In this document: positions 29,804 through 41,275 of the stretch, piece after piece
How the letters are laid out: the number at the start of each line of letters is the position of its first letter
Position numbering within the stretch: the stretch's first letter is position 1
Source: Amoebidium appalachense
Lineage: Eukaryota; Ichthyosporea
DNA length: 64,000 bases
Direction of reading: 5' to 3'
Assembly: GCA_963693365.1 (NCBI GenBank)
Contig: CAVNZM010000009.1
Span: 8,556,001 to 8,620,000, forward strand
Notes under the pieces: model-generated
The model's database searches: none
Seen by the model: only the letters and a program-made list of their open reading frames with translations
Told to the model about the DNA's origin: nothing
Program-made: the position numbers and the translations under genes

Positions 29804-31949
29804 AGAGAGGGGGGGGGGGGGAGGGGGGGGGAGGGGGAGAGGGGAGGAGAGACGAATGGGAAACGGGACAGAGGGCGCAGAGGTCCAGGGTAGGGGGGAC
29901 AGCACATGGCTGCGTTTTTTATTTTATTTTATTTTATTTATTTTTTTTATTTTTTATTTTTTTTTATTTATTTATTTTTTGGGTGGGGGGGGGGGGGGGG
30001 GGGGGGGGGCTCAATATGTGAAGGACGGGATGGGCCGGGGGACGTGCCTACGGGTGGGCGAATTACTTAATACGTACGCTATGCTTGCACACCCCCTCGC
30101 AATGTGCATGCATTGTACACATGCATGCACGCTCGCACGGACACACGTGCGCGCGCGCGCACACACACACACACAGACATCCTTGCCTCCAAATAGCACA
30201 GTCATTGCCATCCACCCATTCCCCATCCTCCCCCCGCATCCCCTTACCCACGTCCCCTGCCCCACGCGCACCTCCCTCTCTCCCTCCCACACACATATTC
30301 ATCCTTTTCCCGGACAATACAGCCCCCTGTATCATGTACTTTCCAACGACACACCAGTGCATTAACCAAACTACCCATCCACAAATATACGTATAGACGC
30401 ACAAAAGAAGGGTAGGGGGTGCGGCGGGGGTCGGGTGGCCGGCAAAAGGTACTGGTGCCTTACGTTACCCCAAAGGGAAGGCCGTGGCCTAAAGGGGGGG
30501 GGAATGGGGGGGGGGAACCGAAGAAAAGTGGTATGCACACTGTAGAGGCGGCTAGAGGCAGGAAACACGTATGATATTTGTGGTCTTTGTTACCATTGAG
30601 CACCCCAAGATCACAAAAATAGCCAACAAACATATTCTCGGGTATATATGTTTGCCATGTTCAAGAGCACTATCCCACTCAGAGTCGCTGCATTCAGCCC
30701 ATCCTGCACACCAAAGGAATTGCCATCGCCACCCATTGCAAACCAACCCACCTGTTTTTGATTTCGGTGTGGATGGAGTTTCTGGCGTTGAATTTCCAGA
30801 CCCCCCCGTCTCGATTTTATCCTTCTGGAGCAGTAAGTCCTTGACGCTCACACTGGTCGCATCTCCCCCTGCTTGAGAATGCTTGAGCCGCACATGCTGT
30901 GTGTTTCAGGGAATAGTAAATGTGAGCGATGTGCTGGATGGAAAGTGCCACATGATCTGTGTGGGTGTGTATGTGTGCCTGTGCCTCGCTGGCATGTGCT
31001 TGTCAGCCTATTATCGAAGTACTTTCGGTCATTGAGTTGCATACACAATGAGTACAATGCACGATTCTTGCCCTTGCGGTGTTTTGCGGAATTGGTTGTG
31101 AACATGTACACCGTGAGAAAACTTGCTAACGGCTGAAAAAAGAGTGTTTGGGCACGGGGCAAAAATAAAGGAGAACGGAGGAGAGGAAAGTAAGTCGGAC
31201 TTGCTGATGCTTTCTGAAAAAGGAAACGAGAGATATAAGGCTAGTGAATGATAGTGCATCAATAGCAAGGTGTGCAGTTACATGTGTTGGTAGGGGGGAG
31301 GGGGAAGGGGCGGGGACGAAAGGGGGGGGGGGGGGGTAGCCCAACCTGTTGAAGTGCGTGTTTTGATGCATAGACACGGCCACAGCTGTCAAACGGACAC
31401 AGAACGTCACGTTTTAGCTCTGAAAAGGTCCGCCGCCTTCGTATCTTCCGCCTGGGATAAGGAACAAATTCAAGGTCAGATGGGGAAAACCTAAGACACT
31501 GCTGCCATATTTGGAAGAATGTGTCTTTAAGAACCCTTTCTCTGGGCCAGGTAAACATTACTATTTTTCTGGTGCCACACACTCGTTATCTGGTAGCGCA
31601 TTCTTTCCAGGAAAAAGAGAGAGAGAGGAAGAACAGGTGAGTTCCTGCACACACCCCGAACTTCACCTGCTGGTTCAGCTGGTGGTTACTGCTATGACAA
31701 GAAAAGTAAAACCCTACTAATAAACTCATTCAATAGGAATTAAGTATTGTTACAGCCACTCGATCGCTAAATTACATGCGCAGGCAACCCAAAACTTTAT
31801 AGTGAAATTATTATAGTGACCTACCCTTCTTCGGTCTGGCTGTCGTTGTAGTTAGTTTCTAACTCATTGCCAACCGAATCTTGCCTCTGTGTCAGGCTGG
31901 GCACCTCTCCACGCCCGTTAACGTGCTCCATGGCCAGTCCCCCCTCCAT
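28239..31949 (-). CDS. C2H2 zinc-finger protein, four exons
   Basis: Exons: 31949-31825, 31451-31346, 30896-30752, 29542-28239. All junctions are GT-AG and phases match (2, 0, 1); the total of 1680 nt encodes 559 aa. The single finger is CPFDSC, 12 residues, HVRLKH (CX4CX12HX4H). It is preceded by a basic RKIRRRR run, a likely nuclear signal or DNA contact. Intron 2 falls exactly between the Cys half and the His half of the finger. The last exon is Ser/Thr/Pro-rich with phospho-type motifs (RRNRSNS, RRATIS, RRNSTS) and no known domain. It is probably a nuclear DNA-binding regulator. The start at 31949 is chosen for MEGG; an in-frame ATG at 32051 is possible. Intron 3 contains long G-runs. Confidence 0.8.
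29570..30010. repeat. Poly-G and T-rich low-complexity DNA inside intron 3 of the zinc-finger gene
   Basis: (GGT)n near 29590, G-runs at 29615-29850, TTTTA repeats at 29918-29980 and another G-run to 30009. On the gene's strand this is a very long C-rich stretch about 600 bases or less before the exon 4 acceptor. Confidence 0.8.
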
Positions 31950-32051
31950 TTTACGCTGGACGAAGCAGCCACCACGACAACTCAGAAAAAGATTTGGGAA
32001 AGTCGAGGATAGGGTGCAGCACCAAGAATAGATGATTTTGGGTAATCCCAT

Positions 32052-33716
32052 TTACGTTTGACGATTATTGTTTTCATGCATGGGTTATAACATATTATGT
32101 AGCAAACAATGTTCCTGGGAGGAAAGCAGGCAGGCGGGCAGCCAGTTACCTATAAAGCTATCTTGTGTCACTCGTGAAAGGTGTGTTCTGCTGTCAGCAC
32201 ACAAGTAAGTCTGGCTGGAGTTATGTTTACACTTTGCACAATAGAAAAGCTAACCAAAAGAAAAGACGTTCACAAGCACTACAAAAACAAAAAGTTATAG
32301 GTGGGAAAGTGCACTTCGAGCTGACCTTTTTACGAAGGAAAATCAAAAAACAGCAGCACCAAAAAATTGAAAGAATCCACACCAAGAGGTAACAAAACAT
32401 CTCCACCCACTGGAAAGTGGCGAACTGTTTGACTGTGCGGTTTCATCAAGATGCCCGCGCATACCGGTGAGCCGGGGGGGAGCAATTTCACCGTGAAATT
32501 TCACACCATCTTGTATTTCAATGATTTATGTTCATTCACATTTTGTTTGGACAGTCCTTGAGGTTGCGGTTCCAACTTTGTGTATATGCGTTACGTAATG
32601 CATATAAAAGACCATGCAGAAACAATAGAAAAAAAAGTTTTAGTATGCAATAGTTGGGGGATGGAAAAAAGTAAAAAGCACCAGTTTGCAACTGTGACAT
32701 CAAGTAAATATTGTCAAAGCCGACTCGTGGATATAACTATATTTGGCTAATTCTTATCATACATCCGCGGCATGACTGTTGTGACTAAAGCTAGGATCGA
32801 CGCAAATCAAATTCGAGAGACCTCATTTCTGTTAGACAATGTAGTTGCATAATAAAGACAACCAAAACGGAGGTAGAAAGTTAGTATGTCTGTTCAACTA
32901 GATATACATAGGTTTATATTTATGCACCATATCACCAATGAAAAAATCTACTGAGCCCAACCATGGCATCTCGCCCTAGGCCTATGCCAGTGGGAGTCAG
33001 TGTAGATAATTATAATTGCATTGGTTTTGTTGGACCCAGGAATTCAGATACGAAACTAACCAAATATTACATAAGGAAACGTTGAAAGATTGAGAAATAT
33101 AGGTTGGATGGATTATTGAGCATATTGAACGACAGAACAAGTAGCATGTAAGGAACACATGGAGCTCGAGCATTTAATTTGTACCCATTTGAGGTTTCCG
33201 AGTGAAGATCAAACAACACACCACACCATTTTATACGAACATGTCCCCAAAAATGTGGTTTGTTCTCAACCTGTATTCCTCCAGACATACACACCCCGAT
33301 TTACCCGGGCCCATACACAACATGCATATGCCACAGTGAAAGATCTAGCCTAGTAGTACCGAATATTACTGTGCTTGATTTCATACTTAACTCTGGCGAA
33401 GTTCTACTATTCCAAAAGTGTATGGATTATCTGGACAAAAATGTAATACGGTGTCAGAATGCTGACTAGGGCCGGTGTACTTGGGAAAAAAAAAAAAAGA
33501 AAAAAAGAAGGGAAAAAAAAAAAAAAAAAAAAAATCTCCACGTATGACGTATGCCTAGGCCTGATACGTTATATATATCTCCACATGTGATTTGTATGCT
33601 GTAAGTGTAACCTCGATTTTTTACATGTATATCTTGTTGGGTGGAAGTACTGTTGGCCTTGGGTCCGACAACTCATCACAGCTCACCTACAATACATGTC
33701 GTTAATAAACAGCACA

Positions 33717-33747
<31 letters not shown>

Positions 33748-34625
33748 AGTGGAGATACGTTGGACTAATGGATGGAATAGACTCCAAATTGAATAGATCC
33801 CAGTTTCTATCGAACCCCCCAACAATTTTCCGTTTATTGTTCATGGCTCTCACAGGCATGCGTTTTTATTACCTCAGGAATGTGGCATATGGTACAGCCT
33901 TACGAAAGAAAACGGTCAAATCCTAGGCCCATAGTGAATTATAAGCCATTTATCTTGGTTTCTTATATTAATATTTAACGTTGAAAAATTTAAAATGTTC
34001 CCCTTTTGCACAAACGCACTTGCGATGGATGGCTCTTGCGCAGCGGTTTGCACTCGAAAAGCATCCAGGCTGTATCGCGGAAATAGCCACACATACCAAC
34101 TTAGCAGGAAGCATTTTGATTGGGACACGCGGTGCCCATCGGACATTCCGGGAATTACAGCTATCATGCCGAAACTTTGCGGAATTCGAGCGGCTATTTG
34201 TCAGGAGGCCGCTATTGTAAACAAACATCCGCACCTCTGTAGGCGTTTTTTTTTTTTTTTTAAGGAAATTTAACTATTCCTAAATATATACCTAGAACCA
34301 AATAGCTTCAGCAATATGTCTTCTACCTTTAAACATGTTACTTGGTCAGGCGGGATTCCGGAGACAGAGGTGTCGTCGTCAGTAAACCGACGGCGGTACC
34401 AGTATACACAAGCTGCATGCCTCCGGCGCATCGCGGCTCTCCGATTGGCTGATTCTTTGATGTGATTGCCCGTGATGTGATTGCCCGTACGCGTGAGTCG
34501 TACAACGGTACACTGTCAAGTGCGCGTGTCTCAGTGCAGACTCTTCTACTACTGTATTTTCTGTCCGAACATCGTGACTCTTCTTTTTATTCTCTCGAGA
34601 TCTCGTGACAAATCCCCCCGCCCCC
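32052..34625. other. AT-rich intergenic DNA, no supported gene
   Basis: It contains the 5' flank of the zinc-finger gene, a poly-A block (33488-33535), a poly-C run (about 33719-33748) and a tandem GTGATTGCCCGT duplication at about 34460-34490. Frames at 32165-32392 and 33981-34220 are of ordinary composition but show no recognisable domain or splice support. Confidence 0.4.
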
Positions 34626-34629
34626 CCCG

Positions 34630-34635
34630 TTGTGT

Positions 34636-34666
<31 letters not shown>

Positions 34667-34676
34667 GGAGGGCACG

Positions 34677-34721
<45 letters not shown>

Positions 34722-34796
34722 TGTGTGTGTATGTGTGTGTGTGTCCCCCCCCCCCCCCCCCCCCCCCCTCTCCCTCTCTCTCACTCCCTCCCAGAC

Positions 34797-34827
<31 letters not shown>

Positions 34828-34853
34828 AGGTCTAGATCTATCTCTCTCTCTCC

Positions 34854-34902
<49 letters not shown>

Positions 34903-34963
34903 TGTATTCCTACTCTGATTACTTTCTCTAGCTAGAGTCTCTCTCTCTTTCTCTCTCGGGTTC

Positions 34964-35010
<47 letters not shown>

Positions 35011-35034
35011 TATCTATCGATATCTATCTATCTA

Positions 35035-35080
<46 letters not shown>

Positions 35081-35104
35081 GATCCTGGCGAGTCCGAGTC
35101 TCGA

Positions 35105-35140
<36 letters not shown>
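34630..35140. repeat. Compound microsatellite: (GT)n, poly-C, (CT)n, (TA)n, (CT)n
   Basis: (GT)n with G-run at 34630-34745, poly-C at 34745-34768, (CT)n at 34769-34866, (TA)n at 34867-34900, further (CT)n to about 35136. Interspersed non-repeat spacers are short. Frames here are simple-sequence artefacts. Confidence 0.9.
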
Positions 35141-36576
35141 TTTACCATAATTGATCTTCCGCGGGCTACACTGCTCCACTCTCAGCAATACCTGCGCACC
35201 CACGGCATGCACACAAGTCACCTCCCTGAGGCGGCTTGTAGCTGTCAGCGTAATTGGACCAGGTTTGGCAACTCTTTTCCTTTTCTTAAGGTTTTCTTTT
35301 GTGTAGTAGTGGTCTAGTTTGTCTAGCCTCGGTTATTTTGTCTGTAGTTATCTGATTGGTGTGCCCGGTTTTTGGTTCTATTTGCGAGGTAGCCGTGAAG
35401 TGTGTAGTAGTTAACATTTAACAAAGGGGTGTATTTCGAAGTGCATCAAGATGTGCATCATATCCATGCATACTATGAAGCACACGTTGTGTTTCCGGAT
35501 TTGCCGGAGGAGGCTCGCGGCCATTAAGGTGCAATAAGCCTCCGTGTGTGTGCCGTGTCATACCGACGGTGTGTGTGTGTCACACTGTATGTGTGTGTGT
35601 GTGTGTGCGAGCGCGCATGCGCCACTTTAGAACCAAGAACCAACCCAAATTTTATGGCCCATTGGCACGTAAATAATTCAAAAAAAGCCCTGTCCAAACC
35701 GCCAAAGGAAGAAGTGGCCATGAGAACACTTCTACAAAAGAAGAAAAAAAAGAAAAAACGAAACATGAGAAGGCAAGCACAGAGACTAATATTAATATAT
35801 ATTCTCGTTTTCTCGTTTGCAATTTTGGGCGTTTCTGATGTGTGTGTGTTGGGGGGGGGGGGGGGGAGGGACTGGAGGAGACAGAGACCGGGCTTTTTGA
35901 GAACGGGGAGTTTGCGTTCATGTGCGACAGTCTCAAGAGACTCTTGTACGTGTGTATGTGTTACCCTAACAACCAGCACAAGAGCACGATATATACATTC
36001 GTGGGTGTTAGAATTTTGGGGGGATGACTGTGGCAGCTAAGAAAGGCAACACGGTGAAGCACATGTTAAAAACCACACTGGGAAGAGTGGCCAACAGGAT
36101 GAAGAAGTTTCGATTTAGCGGCTGGCAAAGGCTGCACACACATAACGAAGAAAGAAGAGTAGCCGCAACCTCGGGAGGGAAGGGACAAGTCCCTTTTGCG
36201 TTTCTATTTCAGCACCCACCACAGGCAGGTCCAATAAACAACAGCAGCGGCTGCATCCTAGCTCTAAACAGAAGTCGGTCCGGCCGACCAGTCCTGGCAG
36301 CTACCAAGAGCTCATTGTGCGTCACAGTATAAAAAAGTACATGTAATATGACCTTCGTTCGTGCTATTGTCTATTCACAGGTGCACATTCCATACTTTCG
36401 TAGCATTTCAAAACTACAATTCAAAGGGCAGAACAAGACAAACGGTTTGTGCCTATTCAGGAAAACGAGCGAGCCTCTGAAGGCTGAACATATGTGTTCT
36501 CGCACAAACTTGGCGAGTAATATATATATCTTTACAGGTAAAGAAAAAATTCTCTAAATCAAAAAACCTTAGCGGT
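35141..36576. other. Intergenic DNA, no supported gene
   Basis: A (GT)n stretch near 35572-35610 and a G-run near 35850. The frame at 36024-36332 (starting MTVAAKKGNTVKHM, basic) has ordinary composition but no recognised family. I leave it uncalled. Confidence 0.35.
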
Positions 36577-37426
36577 CTAAATCTCATTGGTGGACTGGGG
36601 AACAGGTGTGAACATATTCGAGATTTCCGCAGCCAGTTCGCGCTGTTCCTGGTTAATTAGTTGACACACCTTCTCCATGGTCTCCTTGCCTTTCAGCGCT
36701 GTGCTTTGAAACCGCTCCACCATTGCTGTCTCTGCTTTGTGAGCAAACCGAGCGAAATTGGCTGTGACACAGCACTCCTGATTGAACTGAGTCTTATTCG
36801 GATCGTCTGGGTCTACCGTATAGGTGCAGGTCTCCTCGACCGTCAACAGGTTAGCGAGCGTGATGTTTTGGGACCTCAAAACCATGGACTTCTTGCTGCT
36901 GTCAACCTCTGAAACTTCATACACAAAGCCCTGCAAGAGAAAAAGCAAGTTAGTAGATAGCCAGCTAGGACTTTTGAGGGAAGCAGGGATGCCCAAAAAC
37001 TCCGAGCTGCGCGGCTGGCTCTGGCGTGCTTACGTCAAAACATGTAAATACGTGTGCGGGTGTATGAATGTGAGGGAGAAAGAGGTGTGTGTGTGCTGAG
37101 TGCTATTGTGGGCGGGCAAGGGAGGGAGGGGGGAGGGGGGGAGGGGGAGCGGAGGAGAGGGGAGGACACAGACAAAACATGTTGCACACCTTGTTCCCGG
37201 TGAAGCCAAAGAGGGGACCAAGCCATGACGGAATGTTGCTCACGACGGATATGAGACGCGTTGTAGACATGACACCATCAGGTTGCACCTTCCGATCTAT
37301 TACATCTACAGACAGGATGTGGGGGCACAGAGTCGGAGTAAGTTGGTTATTGTACTTCCTCCAGCTAGCCTCAGTAACCTTTTCCCATGGGTGGGAGAAA
37401 GTGTGTTGTGTTTCCCAGAACTTCAT
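36577..37426 (-). CDS. PRELI/MSF1-domain protein (slowmo/PRELID3-like), two exons
   Basis: Exon 1 37426-37190 (79 codons), intron 37189-36931 (GTGTGC...TTGCAG), exon 2 36930-36577; 196 aa, phase 0. The PRELI domain fills the protein from the start: MKFWETQHTF with HPWEKVT, a WRKY-like turn, ILSVDVIDRK, then in exon 2 the strand MVLRSQNITL and the helix with KGKETMEKV near the C-terminus. Family members carry phospholipids between mitochondrial membranes with TRIAP1/Mdm35-type partners; length fits the PRELID3 group (about 190 aa). No N-terminal targeting sequence is needed or seen. Both splice sites are canonical, with a pyrimidine-rich acceptor. Clearly a conserved host gene. Confidence 0.88.
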
Positions 37427-38359
37427 CTTCGACGGACAAAAAAGAAACTAAACCAAGAACAGGTGACCACTAGCCTGTATAGAGCGCGTGTCGTTCTTTC
37501 AAACGAAGCTTCCCTAGGATAGCTGTAAAAGGAACCACGATGTTCCAGCAATCGTGGACCGAACAAGCTAAACGGGTACGAAAATGGGAAGAAGAGAAAG
37601 CAACGACTGAAGTTAGGGAAAGGGGCACAGAAGATTTTGGCCTGCTGCGCGGCCGCTGGCGCGCCACGCGAACGGCGACAGATGACTTTGACCCTGGTTT
37701 TGTTAAACGTTTTAATGTATTTAATGTATTTTGTGACCAATGGCAACAGGCCTACGAGCAAGGTTAAAGAGATGATCAATGCCGCCATTGTTTCAAGGCT
37801 GTGTCTGGGCATGCATGATATTTAGCTTATACATAAGGACGATGGTTTCAACTCGTGACTTACTCGTCATTCTTTGCCTGTATTTAACTGCAGTCGGTGA
37901 TATAATCGTCTAGTAATAGAAAACCCTGCAGTTTTATAAAACTAATATTAATACTATTAATAATTTAAAGTATTATAAGGTTATTTATATTCAAGAATGA
38001 ACAATGTGGAATTACCACATTTTCCTATGATACCTCGAGTACTGTAAATGTCGATTTTTCCCTACGAACTCCAATCAACGTGCAGCACGTCTTGGAAATC
38101 TTGCCGTGTGCTAAACACCTGATCGTTCAGAATCACGTGTCTTCGGCTCTGCGCATTGTTGGGCTCGGTAAGCATTTAGCAGGATGCCGTGTACATGGTT
38201 GCCTCAGAAGTCTAATAAGCATTTAAAAAATATATATATATATTCGTTCACCAAAAGAATAGGGTATTTTGTAGTCGTTTTCTTTTATTTGTCGCTTGAA
38301 CCACTGCCTATTTACCTGCCTCTGCACTAGTTTTGATCAATTGGCTTGCACATGAATAC
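37427..38359. other. 5' flank of the PRELI gene and intergenic DNA
   Basis: No convincing gene. Frames on either strand between 37423 and 37825 overlap the upstream region and have no recognisable domain. 37900-38300 is AT-rich. Confidence 0.4.
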
Positions 38360-38745
38360 TTGGGATATTCGGGTTGGTTTTAAGGTTTTCGGTTCGGGCC
38401 GAATGCCCTAACGGGCCGCAGGCCCGCTTATCGGGCCGCTAGGCCCTAGGCCGCTAGGCCCGGGGCCGCTAGGCCCGGGGCCGCGGGGCCCCGGGGACCG
38501 GGGCGCCCGACCTGGCCCGCGAGCCACCCCCGGCCCGGCCAGCGGCTGCTAACCCCGGGCCCCGGGGGTCCGGGCCGGGTCGGGGGTGGCTCGCGGGCCG
38601 GATCGGGCGCCCCGGTCCCCGGGGCCCCCGGCCTGGCGGCCTAGGGCCTAGCGGCCTAGGGCCTAGCGGCCCAATAAGCGGGCCTGCGGCCCGTTAGGGC
38701 CTTCGGCTCGACCCGAAAACCTTACAACCAACCCGAATATCCCAA
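38360..38745. mobile_element. 386-bp fold-back (palindromic) element, MITE-like
   Basis: TTGGGATATTCGGGTTGG at the left end pairs with CCAACCCGAATATCCCAA at the right. Pairing continues inward through AACGGGCCGCAGGCCCGC and repeated GGCCGCTAGGCCC blocks to a centre of about 30 nt near 38550. The arms are over 160 bp each with few mismatches, and very GC-rich. No coding capacity. It could be a non-autonomous transposon or fold-back repeat. No clear target duplication. Confidence 0.75.
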
Positions 38746-38989
38746 TATTGCTTCATTCTGATTGGTTGTCACACCACGGGGTTTCCCGATTGTTCTTCCA
38801 ATGACATTTTCTATCACTATCGACAATTCTCCAACATTAGAACAGAAAACGGTTTATACCCAGATGGCCAGATCAAATTCAGTGTGTAAAAAGAGGTGGA
38901 TAAAACGGGATAAAAAACGGGATAAAACAGGGAGTCAAAATGATCTGGCCATCTGGCCATGTGGCCATATAATAGCAAATCACTAGCAT

Positions 38990-39605
38990 GTAAGACACTC
39001 ACTGCCACCACTGGGGGGCCTGGTTCTGGCAGGACGGGAGGCAGAGGAGGCAGAGGAGGCAGAGGAGGCAGAGGAGGCAGAGGAGCAGGCGAGACTGGCG
39101 AGCCACTCACAGCGTGGATAAATAATATGTGTGCATATTAAGACACTCACTGCCACCACTGGGGGGCCTGGTTCCGGCAGGACGGGAGGCACACGTGCAG
39201 GGGTGGATGCACGTGTTATGGCACTGCGCCGGGGAGTGGATCCGGGAGGCAGGGGAGGCACACGTGGCTGCGGAGGCAGAGGAGGCAGGGGGGGGGGCTG
39301 GGGGGGCTGGGGGGGCACTCAGTGTGTGGATATATATTGTGTATGCATATGGCCATGGTCACGTATACTAAGAGACTCCACTGGGGGCCTGGTTCCGGGC
39401 AGCAGGGGGGGCAGGGGGGCAGGGGTGGATGCACGTGTTATGGCACTGCGCCGGGGCCTGGTTCCGGGAGGACGGGAGGCAGGGGGGGCTGGGGGGGCAG
39501 GGGGGCAGGGGGGGCAGGGGGGCAGGGGGGGCTGGGGGGCAGGGGGACAGGGGGAGCAGGCGAGACTGGCATGCCACTCAGTGTGTGGATAAATGTTGTG
39601 TGTGC
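38990..39605. repeat. G-rich minisatellite block
   Basis: A cassette ACTCACTGCCACCACTGGGG...GGACGGGAGGC occurs at about 39000 and 39147. A second cassette, GTGGATGCACGTGTTATGG, occurs at 39203 and 39426. (GGCAGA)n lies at 39040-39085 and (GGCAGGGGG)n-type runs lie at 39400-39560. No gene. Confidence 0.8.
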
Positions 39606-39659
39606 ATAGTGTATGTTGGCATCATGCGGCTGGTTGCGTAATAAAGGCAGAAGCCACGA

Positions 39660-40310
39660 CACGTGTGGTGCCTAAACAGCCTATAGGCATGCTCCGTGTG
39701 CAGGGCACCAATTTCTACCCTCTTCTGGTTGGTGCCAAGAGGCAGTGCCCTACACGTGTGGTGCCTAAACAGCCCATAGGCATGCTCCGTGTGCAGGGCA
39801 CCAATTTCTACCCTCGTCTGGTTGGTGCCAAGAGGCAGTGCCCTACACGTGTGGTGCCTAAACAGCCTATAGGCATGCTCCGTGTGCAGGGCACCAATTT
39901 CTACCCTCTTCTGGTTGGTGCCAAGAGGCAGTGCCCTACACGTGTGGTGCCTAAACAGCCTATAGGCATGCTCCGTGTGCAGGGCACCAATTTCTACCCT
40001 CTTCTGGTTGGTGCCAAGAGGCAGTGCCCTACACGTGTGGTGCCGAAACAGCCTATAGGCATGCTCCGTGTGCAGGGCACTAATTTCTACCCTCTTCTGG
40101 TTGGTGCCAAGAGGAAGTGCCCTACACGTGTGGTGCCTAAACAGCCTATAGGCATGCTCCGTGTGCAGGGCACCAATTTCTACCCTCTTCTGGTTGGTGC
40201 CAAGAGGCAGTGCCCTACACGTGTGGTGTCTAAACAGCCTATAGGCATGCTCCGTGTGCAGGGCACTAATTTGTTGTGCCTTCCTTTTTTGGTTAGATCT
40301 GTACCCGGCC
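39660..40310. repeat. 93-bp tandem repeat, seven copies
   Basis: CACGTGTGGTGCC marks each unit at 39660, 39753, 39846, 39939, 40032, 40125 and 40218: an exact 93-bp period with few substitutions. Because 93 is divisible by three, long frames stay open on both strands (39593-40387 plus, 40312-39578 minus). That is not evidence of coding. Each unit holds a CACGTG palindrome and a CCTATAGGCATGC word. Confidence 0.92.
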
Positions 40311-40395
40311 AATGGTTAGCAGCCACGGGTTTGTTTTCATCAAGCTTAGACGTGATACTTTGCCAATCATCAAAGCCGTTTGAGTGACAATGACC

Positions 40396-40480
40396 GTTGA
40401 TTGGTCAGATCTATCCCATTGAGCCTTGGCACCATTGCTGTAAGCTGCTTTGTACCGTGGCATATAAAAGCAGCACACAC
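40396..40480 (+). promoter_or_regulatory. Promoter with inverted CCAAT (TGATTGGTC) and TATA box
   Basis: TGATTGGTC at 40398-40406; CATATAAAAG at 40461-40470. The ATG of the next gene is about 97 bp downstream of TATA, a normal 5' leader. Same arrangement as the promoter in repeat A of the D elements. Confidence 0.6.
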
Positions 40481-40565
40481 GGTCACATTCACTCATTTCA
40501 ACACTGACACTCAATAGTAAAAGGCGACACACAACAAACTTGTTTTTCAAACACTCACACGAAAC

Positions 40566-41272
40566 ATGGATTCTTTGAAAGAGGAGCTTCAACAGCTGCA
40601 GAACTTGAAGCGCTTTGATTTTCTGTACACGGACCATAATGGTCTGGCTTAACGGCCCTGCACACCGACCTCATATTCAGCCTCCGCAGTCAAGTGACCA
40701 ATGAGAATGCTGCGCGTACCCCCCGACCCCCCCAACCCCAGCCCTCTGATGTAGAGGCACGACTGAGGGCAGCCGAAGAGCAGATCAAGACCCTGCAGGC
40801 CGAGCTTGCCAGCCTGCAACGGGCTGCAGCACCCCGCCGGGATGGCCAGGTGGCCTATGAAAACTACATTTTCAGTGGCCCTCGCAAGACTACCCCTGTC
40901 GCCAAGACCACCACTCTGACTGCCCCCACCCCTGCCGCCAAGACCACCACTCTGACTGCCCCCACCCCTGCCGCCAAGACCACCACTCTGACTGCCCCCA
41001 CCCCTGCCGCCAAGACCACCACTGTGACTGCCCCCACCCCTGCCGCCAAGACCACCACTGTGACTGCCCCCACCCCTGCCGCCAAGACCGCCCCTGCCAA
41101 GGCCACCCCTACCACCAAGACCACTCCTGCCAAGACCACCCCTGCCGCTAAGCCCAGGCCCAAGCACTCCAAGACACCTGAGACTTCGTTGCATGACCAT
41201 ACGATGGACCTCGATGCACAGCTAACATCAGCAATCTTGCGCGAACATCCAAAACATATCAAACCCATCTAG
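40566..41272 (+). CDS. Candidate gene: coiled-coil protein with Lys-Thr-Pro-Ala repeats
   Basis: The ATG at 40566 opens MDSLKEELQQLQNLKR, but this frame stops at 40650. A second frame from about 40681 runs to 41272. It contains a heptad-like helix (AEEQIKTLQAELASLQ) and five 12-residue repeats of AKTTTxTAPTPA, then a Lys/Pro/Thr-rich tail. A 56-nt intron (40625-40680; GTACAC...TTCAG, with CTTAAC as branch site) would join them in phase into 216 aa. The donor is weak, so a frameshift is the alternative. The basic repeat composition resembles linker-histone-like tails, but I do not recognise the family. A good promoter lies in front. Minus-strand frames over the repeats are shadows. Confidence 0.45.
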
Positions 41273-41275
41273 GAT

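Noticed and set aside
37423-37825. Frames on both strands upstream of the PRELI gene
   Set aside because: They overlap each other and the 5' flank, with no domain and no splice support.
39660-40310. CRISPR-like array
   Set aside because: Units are contiguous 93-bp tandem repeats without unique spacers, in a eukaryotic context.
39578-40387. 244- and 264-residue frames with 31-residue repeats on opposite strands
   Set aside because: The 93-bp period is divisible by three, so any stop-free unit stays open. No domain, and the substitutions show no coding bias.
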